In this document: one piece after another, positions 24,840 through 34,082 of the stretch
How the letters are laid out: every line of letters starts with the position of its first letter
How positions within the stretch are numbered: position 1 is the stretch's first letter
Assembly (NCBI GenBank): GCA_029204225.1
Contig: CM055099.1
Span: 60,853,753 to 60,917,752 of the forward strand
Reading direction: 5' to 3'
DNA length: 64,000 bases
Origin: Diphasiastrum complanatum
Taxonomy: Eukaryota > Streptophyta > Lycopodiopsida > Lycopodiales > Lycopodiaceae
Position numbers and translations under genes: made by a program
Notes under the pieces: generated by a model
What the model was told of the DNA's origin: nothing
Seen by the model: the letters and a program-made list of their open reading frames with translations, nothing else
The model's database searches: none

Positions 24840-25870
24840 TCTTTGGAAATTCAAAATGAAGGTAGCCAAGGAACTGTGGGACATCGTTGATGGCACAGAA
24901 GTTAAACCAGAAGGTGATGCAGCCACTATCACCAAATAGATATTGAAAGATGGCAAGGCTTTTGCCATGATCACTCTCAACATCAAAGACAATCAAATCA
25001 GTCACATAAGAGCTATTCAGACTGCTAAGGATGCATGGGACATCCTAGCAACACTCTACAATATCATGGACATCTCCTCCAAACTCCATTTGAGAAAGAA
25101 ATTCTTCACCCTGAGAATGTCTGAAGTAGTAAGTATCTCGATCCACATCAACACTTTCCAAAATCTTATGGAGTAGATGACTGCAACTAGCTCAGTCATT
25201 GAAGATATTGATGTTGTTATGACTCTATTATCAAGTCTTCTTGAGGCATATGAGAATTGGGTCCTTGCAATTTTGATCCAGGAGAAGATCACCCTTTCAA
25301 GAGCGATTTCATTACTTCAACAAGAGGAGGCCAGAAGATCTGCAATCTCCTCAGACATAGGGTCGGATCCTTAAGTTCTATATTTCAAAAATTAGAAGTT
25401 TAGATCCAAAAAGATGAGCAATATGCAGTCAGGATCGAATTTTGACTCAGGCTCAAATTTTGGCTCAAGGTCGAATTGTGGCTCAGGGTCGAATTTGAAT
25501 ACTTCATCTTTCCAACCAAAGCAGAAACTATTCTACAGATACTGCAAGAAACTTATACACGAGATCAAGGACTGTAGAACTTTACCGAATCAGAATACAT
25601 TGCTGTCACAAGTGCTACAAAGGAGGCAATTTGGCTGAGGCACCTGCTAGCAAAAATCGACCTTGCACAGTCACATCCAACGACCATCTTTTGTGACAAC
25701 CAAAGCACCATAGCTCTCTCTCTCTCTCAATCTGATATTTCATTCTCGAAGCAAGCATATCGAAATCAGATATCACTATTTGAGAGAGAAAGTGCAAAGC
25801 AAGGAGATATCCTTAGACTATTACAGGACGGATTAAAGGCAACAGATTACATTGAACTCACTATTTGATA
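24840..25870 (+). pseudogene. copia remnant: gag joined directly to RNase H
   Basis: The plus strand encodes a UBN2-type gag from about 24850 (KELWDIVDGTE, IQTAKDAWDILATLYN, FFTLRMSE), with stops at about 24940 and 25174. A Ser/Gly repeat (GSNFDSGSNFGS) follows, then a degenerate zinc knuckle (FYRYCKKLIHEIKDC) near 25531-25575. Within about 15 bases the sequence becomes copia RNase H in the next frame (EYIAVTSATKEAIWLRHLL, FCDNQSTIALSLS, shifting to HSRSKHIEIRYHYLRE), ending near 25870. Protease, integrase and RT are entirely absent, so at least 2.5 kb has been deleted compared with family members. Confidence 0.85.
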
Positions 25871-27576
25871 TTAATCAGAGTGCAAATTTTCAGTCCTACT
25901 ATTGTATTGTTTCAATGTGCATTTGTCTGAATTCAATTTGAATATTCTGCTGTTGTTGTTTGTGGCATTTCTGATCCTACACGCACCCGCTCGAGCTTCC
26001 GCTAACTAACCTCTCAATTTTTGACACTTTGGCCATTTTGAATTATCTAAATAGAAAATAATTGACCATAATTAATGAATATGTCTATTCTTAACCTTTA
26101 GTGAAGTACTGTGCGGCCAATTATGACTGAGACTGACTCTAGTATGACCAAATCACTATTTTTTTGTTCATTTCATAAATAGTTCGAAAACCTAAAAATA
26201 CTGAAAAAATTTGAAATTTCGGAATTAAATTTTAAAATTTTACGTAACTTAAGAATTCGACGAAAAGTACATTCAGTGCAAAGATAATTGAAATTTCAAA
26301 AAACGACATATAGTTCGATTCCTAGTGTTTAACTTACTGTCATAATGTCAGTCCGGCATGCAAAGCATATGACATTAACCGTAAAATGTCATGGAATATC
26401 TTTAAGTAAAATTCAGTTCTACGAACTCCGTCAACCATTAAGACTGGCTTGTGACCCACCCATCAAAGCACATTTGTATGACCACTCAAAACAAGTGTAA
26501 ATCTATCATGCATGTCAAAAACATCAACAAAATCACCATGCAGCCAATATCCACAAGTACCATACATCAAGTTAGGGAAATGACAGACATGCATCTGAAC
26601 ATTTCATGACTTTTGATAAATTTACTCACAAAAAGTTGAAACGACCATAACTTGAGCTACAATGCACCAAATTGGTTGTTGTAAAGCACAGCTCAAAGGA
26701 AGGGCAAGTGATCGAGATGACTGCCATGTCACCCTACCACCTTAGCTTCACATGTGTGAGAACAGAGAATCATAAAATCGATAGTAGGGTGCACTTTCAA
26801 TAGGAGGTTTCTCACAAAAGTCCAAAGATGCAGTATGGGATGAGAGCGAAGATTTTTCAACTTGTGGCAGGGCGCTTTAGCAACAAACATCATGGAGACG
26901 GAGCACAAGCCCTTGAAAACCAATTTATTGGTCTGATAGCTTGTCAAGAAGGCCAAGAAAAATTTAAAATAAGTTGGATTGGCTCCCTTGGGGATTTGTA
27001 GTAAGAAATCCCCCAAAAAGCATCAAAAAAGACATTTTTCAGCCCTTTCCCTCTAATCTATGAAATCTTTGTTCTAACCTATTGTATAACTTCAAAAGAT
27101 ATTGGTCTACTCTCATGCAAGGTGTACAAGGTGATTTATAGCAATATGTAACCAACCGATTTCTACCTCATGTAACCCCATCCTGCTCACAAATTCAAAC
27201 GGCTACAGCCATCAAATGATCTGATCTTGCTGATTATGATCATTACTACCCATTTCTAGCAAAAACCCTCAAAGAGTTTTTGACCAAAATCATAGTTTAG
27301 AACCATAAATTTTGTTACCGACATGCATCGTTAATTCAACAATCAATGAACCATGGAATGAAAGTACACTTGCTAAAAATTTAGATGTACCATTAGTTTT
27401 GAGCTACACAAGCAAAACCTTGAAAACACGAATCTTAACGACATGCAAGTGAAACCACTAAGAAATCACCCACTTGGAAAATAGTTCTCCACCTAGAAGA
27501 GAAATCCGGTCAATGCACTACCAAAAATCCGATGAAAAGCTTCACAACTCCAAGTTATCTGATCTTCATAAGCCTT
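25871..27576. other. No gene recognised; possible leader of the 27589 element
   Basis: No frame has a known motif. The right end adjoins a tRNA-iMet primer site (27577-27588), so the stretch just left of it should be the leader of a minus-strand element whose coding part is lost. Confidence 0.45.
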
Positions 27577-27588
27577 GCTCTGATACCA
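27577..27588 (-). other. Primer binding site (tRNA-iMet)
   Basis: The minus strand reads TGGTATCAGAGC directly after the inner end of the neighbouring LTR. Confidence 0.85.
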
Positions 27589-27980
27589 TGGTAAGGAAAA
27601 GCTCCTCAAAATTCTGCTTACAAGAAAAACACAAAGACAATACTGGTGGAGCAAAACCACCCAACCAATGAAAAGCCACCAATCAATCTCCAGCCTCACC
27701 CTCAAGCCACGAGATAGGAGACAAGTGTAGAGAGAGAAAACTGGTAATGAAAACAAGCAAATGGAATAGTAGGAGGGCGAGCTCCTACAAGGATATATTG
27801 ACCCAAGCCTCACCTGTGCATGTGCCCATGCAAGCTAGGAATATCCCAAAAGTGCTTTTCATTACTATTGATACTCTACACATGCATATAGTTGTCCTAA
27901 CCCATGCACTAGCTCCACTAAATTGTTTGGGCTATCCAAAATGGAGTTTTGAGGACCTTATGAGGATCTACCATGACCTA
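27589..27980 (-). repeat. 5' LTR of a lost copia element
   Basis: It begins TGGTAAGG on the plus strand next to a primer site. In reverse complement it matches the 38632-39210 LTR (CTTGTAAGCAGAAT, GTTGGGTGGTTTT) and the 18353-18462 fragment (GAGTATCAATAGTAATGAAA). No gag or pol follows on its inner side, so the body of this element has been deleted or replaced. The outer boundary is approximate. Confidence 0.75.
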
Positions 27981-28039
27981 CATGCATGTGAGGTTGCACA
28001 TCTATCAAAGTATGATGCATCGAGATTGAACAAGCTATC

Positions 28040-28571
28040 TACCACACTTTGAATCTAGGCAAGAGCTCTCAATCACATCAAAAGTTACAATCATCCAAAG
28101 ACAAGCAAGATTTTTCACATCCACATGAAAAAACTAAGTAAAAATTACTATGTGAACCAAAATCAAGCACCTTGCTCTCAAGTAAAGAGAGAAAGAGGGC
28201 TTGCTCTCGGGTAGAGAGAGAATAGACCAAATTGCCTCCAACTGAAAATTTGCATTATCTCTCAAAAAAGTTGTATGTACAAGAAGAGCACACTTACATA
28301 TAGTAGTAGCTCAAGATCTAGCATGAGGAATGCTCAAAATTGATTGGACCTCATGAATTCCATCTCTCATAATGATTGGACTGTGAAAAATGCAAAAATT
28401 ATGCTTGGTCAAGGCCAAATCTATGTATATAGGATGATTACAGATGTGTGGAGCCTGTTCCCACGTGTAAAATAAATGTACTTTTCATATAGTACAATCA
28501 TATAGCTTGTACATATAGTTTAAGTCAAGTTCTATTGGTTAAAAAGGCCAAAATCATGTTTTTTAAACATA
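28040..28571 (-). repeat. Decayed LTR-like segment related to the solo LTR family
   Basis: In minus orientation it shares CTCTCTACCCGAG-type runs and a CCACGTGT motif with the solo LTR at 12539-13358. About 31 bp (28342-28375) recur at 34127-34157. Ends could not be defined. Confidence 0.45.
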
Positions 28572-29214
28572 TGCCACATGGCATCAATCTAGAGATTGCA
28601 TGCGCCACATCATGAGATTAGGTGTCAAATCCCATGTGTAGAGGTCTTCTCACACGTGTGGAATAAGCTGAGGAAGTCGAATTTGCACTTCTAGAAGAGT
28701 TTTTCCTAGTTCTCTACATAGAAGAAAAATGGACCAAAAGTGCTAAAAATAGAAGGTTTTGTCCAAGTGTCAATTTTGCATGATGAATCATCACATGACA
28801 AAGCACCCTCACACATGTGGGATCAGAGGGATGATCAGTACCACGAGCTCCCACTTTTTGTATATATAGTGCCACATTTGGCCATAATCAAAGAAGCAAC
28901 ACTAATCTTGGTTTTGGAGGCAATTCTTGTCAATTTCATTATTTGTCTTGATTTTCTTGATAGTTTTGAGTTCCTATCATATTGTACTTTGATTTCAGGC
29001 TGGAGTCCGTAATCTGACAGGTTTTCACACGTGTGAAACCAGCAAGTACAATTCCCTTTCATTTATGATTGTTTTTGTTAGATTTTCTCATTTAAATTTG
29101 ATCTAGATTGTTCTAAATCTTGTGTAGATTGATAGATCAATTGTATCTAACATCCAATCACTCTTGTGGATCATTCTAGGATACATTCTTGGTCCAAATT
29201 TTCAGATTTCCACA
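28572..29214 (+). repeat. 5' LTR of E5 (643 bp)
   Basis: It starts TGCCACATGG and ends TTTCCACA. The palindrome CACACGTGTG occurs before (28651-28660) and after (29026-29035) a TATATATAG box near 28861-28869, the probable promoter. Confidence 0.92.
28860..28869 (+). promoter_or_regulatory. TATA box in E5 LTR
   Basis: GTATATATAG lies in the middle of the LTR; the same box is present in the right LTR near 33728-33737. Confidence 0.6.
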
Positions 29215-29227
29215 TGGTATCAGAGCC
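29215..29227 (+). other. E5 primer binding site (tRNA-iMet)
   Basis: TGGTATCAGAGCC directly follows the LTR end CCACA. Confidence 0.95.
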
Positions 29228-29879
29228 AAGTACAAGAGGATTTATGAAGATTTGATGGGGTTGATCCAAAACTAAGCCCAAATTAGCACATTTTTGGAAA
29301 CTAGCTAATTTTGATGTGGCGAGTTGGATAGGATAGGTATACTCAAAATTTATGGACAAAAACTTGTTGTGGGCTGCAGGGGTACTTTCCACATGTGCTA
29401 GAATGTACAGTACCAGTTTTGGAGCCTTATGTTTCAGGTTGATGCTAAATCTCCGAAATTAGCAAGTTTGTGGAAACTAGCTAATTTTGAGGTAGAGAGT
29501 TTAAATTGATAGCTAGATTCAAGTTTTTTGTACCAAAACTTGTTGTAGGCTGTAGGTGTACCTTCCACACGTGTGGGGCCGTACAGAACCTATTTTGGTT
29601 GAGAAAATTCAAATTGATGCATAATCTGACTCATACACCCAAATTTAGAGATTTTTTAGTGCAAATTCAAGCTTTTTCTATAAAGATTCTATTCCTATGA
29701 TTTGTTCTTGGATTAGATCATCCAAATAATTTATTTGAAGCTTGATTCAGGTGCATTAAATGTGTTTCTCTGATTTTTTGAGTACATGTCAAAGTTGAGA
29801 GAGAAAATTGCCAAAAATCATAGATTAAGGAGTGATGTGCAAGGTGAGAGGTTGAAATCCATTGTACCATTACTCTAGG

Positions 29880-31258
29880 TTTGTTCAAGAGTGATAGGGT
29901 CAAGTTTAGAAGCATAAATTTGCTAGAAAAAAATCTTTGGATCTGTCCTAAAAGTGAAACCTTTGAGAGTTTCTAGTTTATATATAGCATCTATGCACAT
30001 CTTTTGTAGAATTTGACATAGATTGGCTTCAATCGAGAGTTCTAGAAAAGAGATTGAGATCCAAGTCACATTGTTCAACCCTACTCAGTTTGTTTGAGTG
30101 ACTGTGAGGCTTGAAAAAAGTCATTGAGGAGATCCAATTTTCTAAGAGTTCCTTCCTTTGTAGAGGGCAAGATCTAGAAACTCATTTTGTGTTGATATTG
30201 GTGGAGAGTTTGTCTTCTCCTAGGTGATCAAATCTTTCTAGATGGCATTAGCTCTTTGAAGCACAATATCTTAGTAAGAAGAATCACAAATTCTTATTTT
30301 GAATTTCATTTCAACTGGTGGAATCCAATAGGGGTGAATGAATTCCATTTTTTGAGCAAAAATTGACATAGTATGTATGAAACTCAAACTAGTTCTCTTC
30401 AACTTTCTTTGTGAGAGTGTGAGCGCCAAGCTGTGATCCCATTGGATGTCTAGAATGAGGAGGAGTGCATATTTGAGTATTCATGTATGGTTGAGATCTT
30501 TGTGAATCTCTAGATGTCTAGTTTTTGAGCTTTGTGAAAAATTCTTGATTTGTTCAAGAGTGATAGGGTCAAGTTTAGAAGCATAAATTTGCTAGAAAAA
30601 TCTTTGGATCTGTCCTCCAAGTGAAACCTTTGAGAGTTTCTAGTGCATATATAGCATCTATGCGAGTCTTTTGTAGAATTTGACATAGATTGGCTTCAAT
30701 TGAGAGTTCTAGAAAAGGGATTGAGATCCAAGTGACATTGTTCAACCCTACTCAATTTGTTTGAGTGATTGTGAGGCTTGAAAAAAGTCATTTGAGGTTT
30801 GTATGGAAAATGTGTAGAGAGAGATCCAATTTTCTAAGAGTTCCTTCCTTTGTAGAGGGCAAGATCTAGAAGCTCATTTGTGTTGGTATTGGTGGAGAGT
30901 TTGTCTTCTCCTAGGTGATCAAATCTTTCTAAGTGGCATTAGCTCTTTGAAGCACAATATCTTAGTGAGAAGAATCACAAATTTTGATTTTGAATTTCAT
31001 TCCAACTCTTAAGAGGTAGAGTCATTCGTGGAATCCAATAGGGGTGAGTGAATTCAATTTATTGAGCAAAAATTGACATAGTATGTATGAAACTCAAATT
31101 AGTTCTATTCAACTTTCTTTGGGAGAGTGTGAGTGTCAAGTTGTGATCCCATTGGATGTCTAGAATGAGGAGGAGTTCATATTCTAGTATTCATGCATGG
31201 TTGAGATCTTTGTGAATCTCTAGATGTCTAATTTTTAAGCTTTGTGAAAAATTCTTGA
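29880..31258 (+). repeat. Tandem duplication in the E5 leader (two units of about 0.7 kb)
   Basis: Unit 1 (29880-30548) and unit 2 (from 30549 to about 31258) start with TTTGTTCAAGAGTGATAGGG and end near GTGAAAAATTCTTG. They are highly similar along their length; unit 2 has short extra blocks near 30797 and 31009. Neither unit has a sustained coding frame. Confidence 0.93.
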
Positions 31259-31824
31259 CATGGGTTGTTATCAAACTATTACAAATCCATTCCAAATATC
31301 AAGAGTGAGATTCTTTGGGGATTCCAAAAGGGGTGATCGGATCTTAATTTTATCGGTTTGAATCAAATGTACATGTCAAATTTGAGTGATCTAGTGTAGA
31401 TCCTATGTTTTGTGAAAATTGGTGGTATAGTATGTTGTCAAATCAAATCAAAATCTCAAGAGTGAGATTATTTGGGTCAAGAGTGAGTCCAAAAGAAGTG
31501 ATTAAGTTTGATTTTCATGTATTTGAAAAAAAACACATCTTTTATTCAAGAATTCAAGTGTTGAGAGAACTAGTTAAGTGAAAAGGAAAATCTAGGTGTC
31601 AAATCTTTTCATATCCATTTCAACTTTCAAAAGAAAGAGTTATTGGAATTTTTTGAGTCCAATAGGAGTGTTTGGATCTTATTTCTTTTGTGATTTGATT
31701 CAAATATTGTGTGCTTTTGTCTTAGTAATCAAAGCAAAGTTTCCAAGTGACTAATCATTAGTGTGAAGATTGATTCTTAGATTTGTGAGCTAGATCTTTT
31801 GTAGATACTTCTAGATTATTGAAT

Positions 31825-32586
31825 ATGTCCAAATCTAGTCTCTTGAGAGTCACAAATTACATTTGTAGAATCATATCACAAGTCTTGTTTCACATGGCAT
31901 CAATAGGTGGCATCCTATTGAAGGAAAGTAAGGATCCTAAGTGCAACCTCTGTGGCAAGGGAGGATATTTTTCCTCAAGATGCTACAAAAAGAAGACCAA
32001 TCCGTCCAAGGACAACCAAAGCAAGGGGGCCGAGGTGAAGGATGGAGCTTCAAGTTCGAAATGCAGATACAAGAAGGACAAGTCGAAGGAAAGGTGTTTC
32101 CTTTGTGGAAAGGTGAATGAGGCTTGGAGTTTCACAAGGACTTGCAAGATTTGTCTTCAAGAAGCCATCACAACACATGTCAAACCTTCTAAAAAATTTC
32201 ATTTGGAAGTGCTTTGTTTGGTTCAACATGCAAAGGTAGATGTCACTTTTATGAAAGTAGCTTGGATTTATTTGATGTCCTTGGAAAGTACTTTGCTTGG
32301 AACTTTGGATAAGTTCAAACTTATTGTTATTATCCAAGAGGAATCAATCAAGAATAAGGAGCAGCAATCACAAAATGAAAATAGTTCCATTTATGATCTC
32401 ATGTCAACTTATGAAGAACCATTTTGCTTTGAAGAGATTTTTGTATCTCAAATGTGGATTAAGGCAATACTAGTTGAGTGTGATGCCTTGAAGTATAGCA
32501 AAGCATGTTTTCCTTGTAAAATTACATTGGTTATGAAGTCAAGGAAATGGAAATGTTTTCATAATGTGATCTTTTGGTTTCAATAA
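31825..32586 (+). CDS. E5 ORF1, gag-like zinc-knuckle protein
   Basis: A 253-aa frame from the first ATG. Residues about 40-60 contain a retroviral-type zinc knuckle, CNLCGKGGYFSSRC, in which the usual histidine position is altered (YF for HF). A Lys/Ser-rich stretch follows, then a second, weaker cysteine cluster, CFLCGKVNEAWSFTRTC. The rest has no recognised domain. Copia gag has its knuckle near its C-terminus after a UBN2-type core; that core is missing here, so this looks like a remodelled or truncated gag. The frame ends four bases before ORF2. A nucleic-acid-binding role is inferred from the cysteine pattern only. Confidence 0.6.
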   Translation: MSKSSLLRVTNYICRIISQVLFHMASIGGILLKESKDPKCNLCGKGGYFSSRCYKKKTNPSKDNQSKGAEVKDGASSSKCRYKKDKSKERCFLCGKVNEAWSFTRTCKICLQEAITTHVKPSKKFHLEVLCLVQHAKVDVTFMKVAWIYLMSLESTLLGTLDKFKLIVIIQEESIKNKEQQSQNENSSIYDLMSTYEEPFCFEEIFVSQMWIKAILVECDALKYSKACFPCKITLVMKSRKWKCFHNVIFWFQ

Positions 32587-32590
32587 GATC

Positions 32591-33304
32591 ATGAATGATG
32601 TGTTCATTCATAAAGATGAAAATTGTAAGTTTTCAATCTTAATGGCAAGTTGTAAACTTCTTATGAGAATAAGTGAAGCATCCAAAGTGGACACTTATAT
32701 CCATAAGCAAATAGTTAGCCTTATTGAGATTGAAATACCTTTTGATTTCAATATTAGAAAAATCATGCCAAGTTGTGGTGATTTTTGGACTTATGTTTCT
32801 AGCATAAGTAATCTTGATAATCATAGGAAGTGCATATTGTATGGTCATAGTTGTTGTGATCATTTTGAGACATGGAGGTCTCGGATTTCCATCAAGAAGG
32901 AGCACCATGAAGAGGATCTTAAAGAATCATCTCAAGGTTCAAGTGTGCCAAGGATTGAGGAGGAGAGTCCTTCTCAAGGTTCAAGTGTGCCAAGGATTGA
33001 GGAGGAGAGACCTTCTCAAGTTGTGATTCCAAAAAGATACTCAAGAAACATGGTTGAGCCCATGTGGCTCACATTTCAAGGGAAAGAGGAGCAGATCTCA
33101 TGTGATCTTTGTGATCCTAATAAGTCAAGAAGAAATATTTATTTCCTCATGGAGGAGCATGCACATGAAGAAGGAGCAAGCCGCAAGGTCAAGCATCTAC
33201 ATGAAATTTGGAAGGAATCAATTTTGGAGGTGCTAGGATGGTGCAAAGCTCTCAAGTGCATCAAAGATGTCAACATCAAAAAAGCACTATCATGGATATG
33301 GTGA
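32591..33304 (+). CDS. E5 ORF2, unknown protein with copia-linker relic
   Basis: A 237-aa frame starting at ATG 32591, just after ORF1. The N-terminal half (about 1-105) is Cys/Ile-rich and unrecognised. Residues about 115-142 hold two copies of SQGSSVPRIEEE, a direct repeat in the DNA (period 42 bp, 32931-33017). PKRYSRNMVEPMWLTF near residues 145-160 resembles the Arg/Ser-rich linker that joins integrase to RT in the copia polyproteins of this window (for example SSRERAEPLRLTYP in E6). The C-terminus is Lys/Trp-rich. No catalytic motif is visible. The frame may be a decayed pol segment or a new protein. Confidence 0.5.
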   Translation: MNDVFIHKDENCKFSILMASCKLLMRISEASKVDTYIHKQIVSLIEIEIPFDFNIRKIMPSCGDFWTYVSSISNLDNHRKCILYGHSCCDHFETWRSRISIKKEHHEEDLKESSQGSSVPRIEEESPSQGSSVPRIEEERPSQVVIPKRYSRNMVEPMWLTFQGKEEQISCDLCDPNKSRRNIYFLMEEHAHEEGASRKVKHLHEIWKESILEVLGWCKALKCIKDVNIKKALSWIW

Positions 33305-33439
33305 TCTCGAATCAACATCAAGCTCATTGGCCGATCTTCACACCTTTTGAACTAGCAAAGACCAATTCAGCCCATGGAGTCAAGTTCAAGATCATCATGT
33401 TTTTATCAAGCTAGATTTTTGAGGAGTGTGAAAGACATA

Positions 33440-34082
33440 TGCCACATGGCATCAATCTAGAGATTGCATGAGCCACATCATGAGATTAGGTATCAAATCC
33501 TATGTGTAGAGGTCTTCTCACACGTGTGGAATAAGCTGAGGAAGTCGAATTTGCACTTCTAGAAGAGTTTTTCCTAGTTCTCTACATAGAAGCAAAATGG
33601 ACCAAAAGTGCTCAAAATAGAAGGTTTTGTCCAAGTGTCAATTTTGCATGATGAATCATCACATGACAAAGCACCCTCACACATGTAGGATCAGAGGGAT
33701 GATCAGTACCACGAGCTAACACTTTTTGTATATATAGAGCCACATTTGGCCATAATCAAAGAAGCAACACTAATCTTGGTTTTGAAGGCAATTCTTGTCA
33801 ATTTCATCATTTGTCTTGATTTTTCTTGATAGTTTTGAGTTCCTATCATATTGTAATTTGATTTCAGGCTGGAGTCCATACTCTAACAAGTTTTCACACA
33901 TGTGAACCCAGCAAGTACAATTCCCTTTCATTTATGATTGTTCTTGTTAGATTTTCTCATCTAAATTTGATCTAGATTGATCTAAATCTTGTGTAGATTG
34001 ATGGATCAATTGTATCTAACATCAATCACTCTTGTGGATCATTTTAGGATCCATTCTGGGTCCACTTTTGCATATTTCCACA
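33440..34082 (+). repeat. 3' LTR of E5 (643 bp)
   Basis: Same ends, palindrome (33519-33528) and TATA box as the left LTR. The second palindrome is mutated to CACACATGTG. Confidence 0.92.

Larger units (their letters stand above)
28572..34082 (+). mobile_element. Pol-less LTR retrotransposon E5, 5.5 kb
   Basis: Two 643-bp LTRs (28572-29214 and 33440-34082) in the same orientation, a tRNA-iMet primer site at 29215-29227, a 2.6-kb leader with an internal tandem duplication, two adjacent ORFs (31825-33304) and a purine-rich stretch before the right LTR. No protease, integrase, RT or RNase H motif exists anywhere between the LTRs, so it must use enzymes supplied by another copia element. No 5-bp target duplication is evident: ACATA lies left and GGACC right. 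The LTRs are very similar with scattered differences, indicating moderate age. Confidence 0.9.

Noticed and set aside
26729..27016. A 95-codon minus-strand frame
   Set aside because: No recognised motif, no supporting neighbours, and it lies in the probable leader of a lost LTR element.
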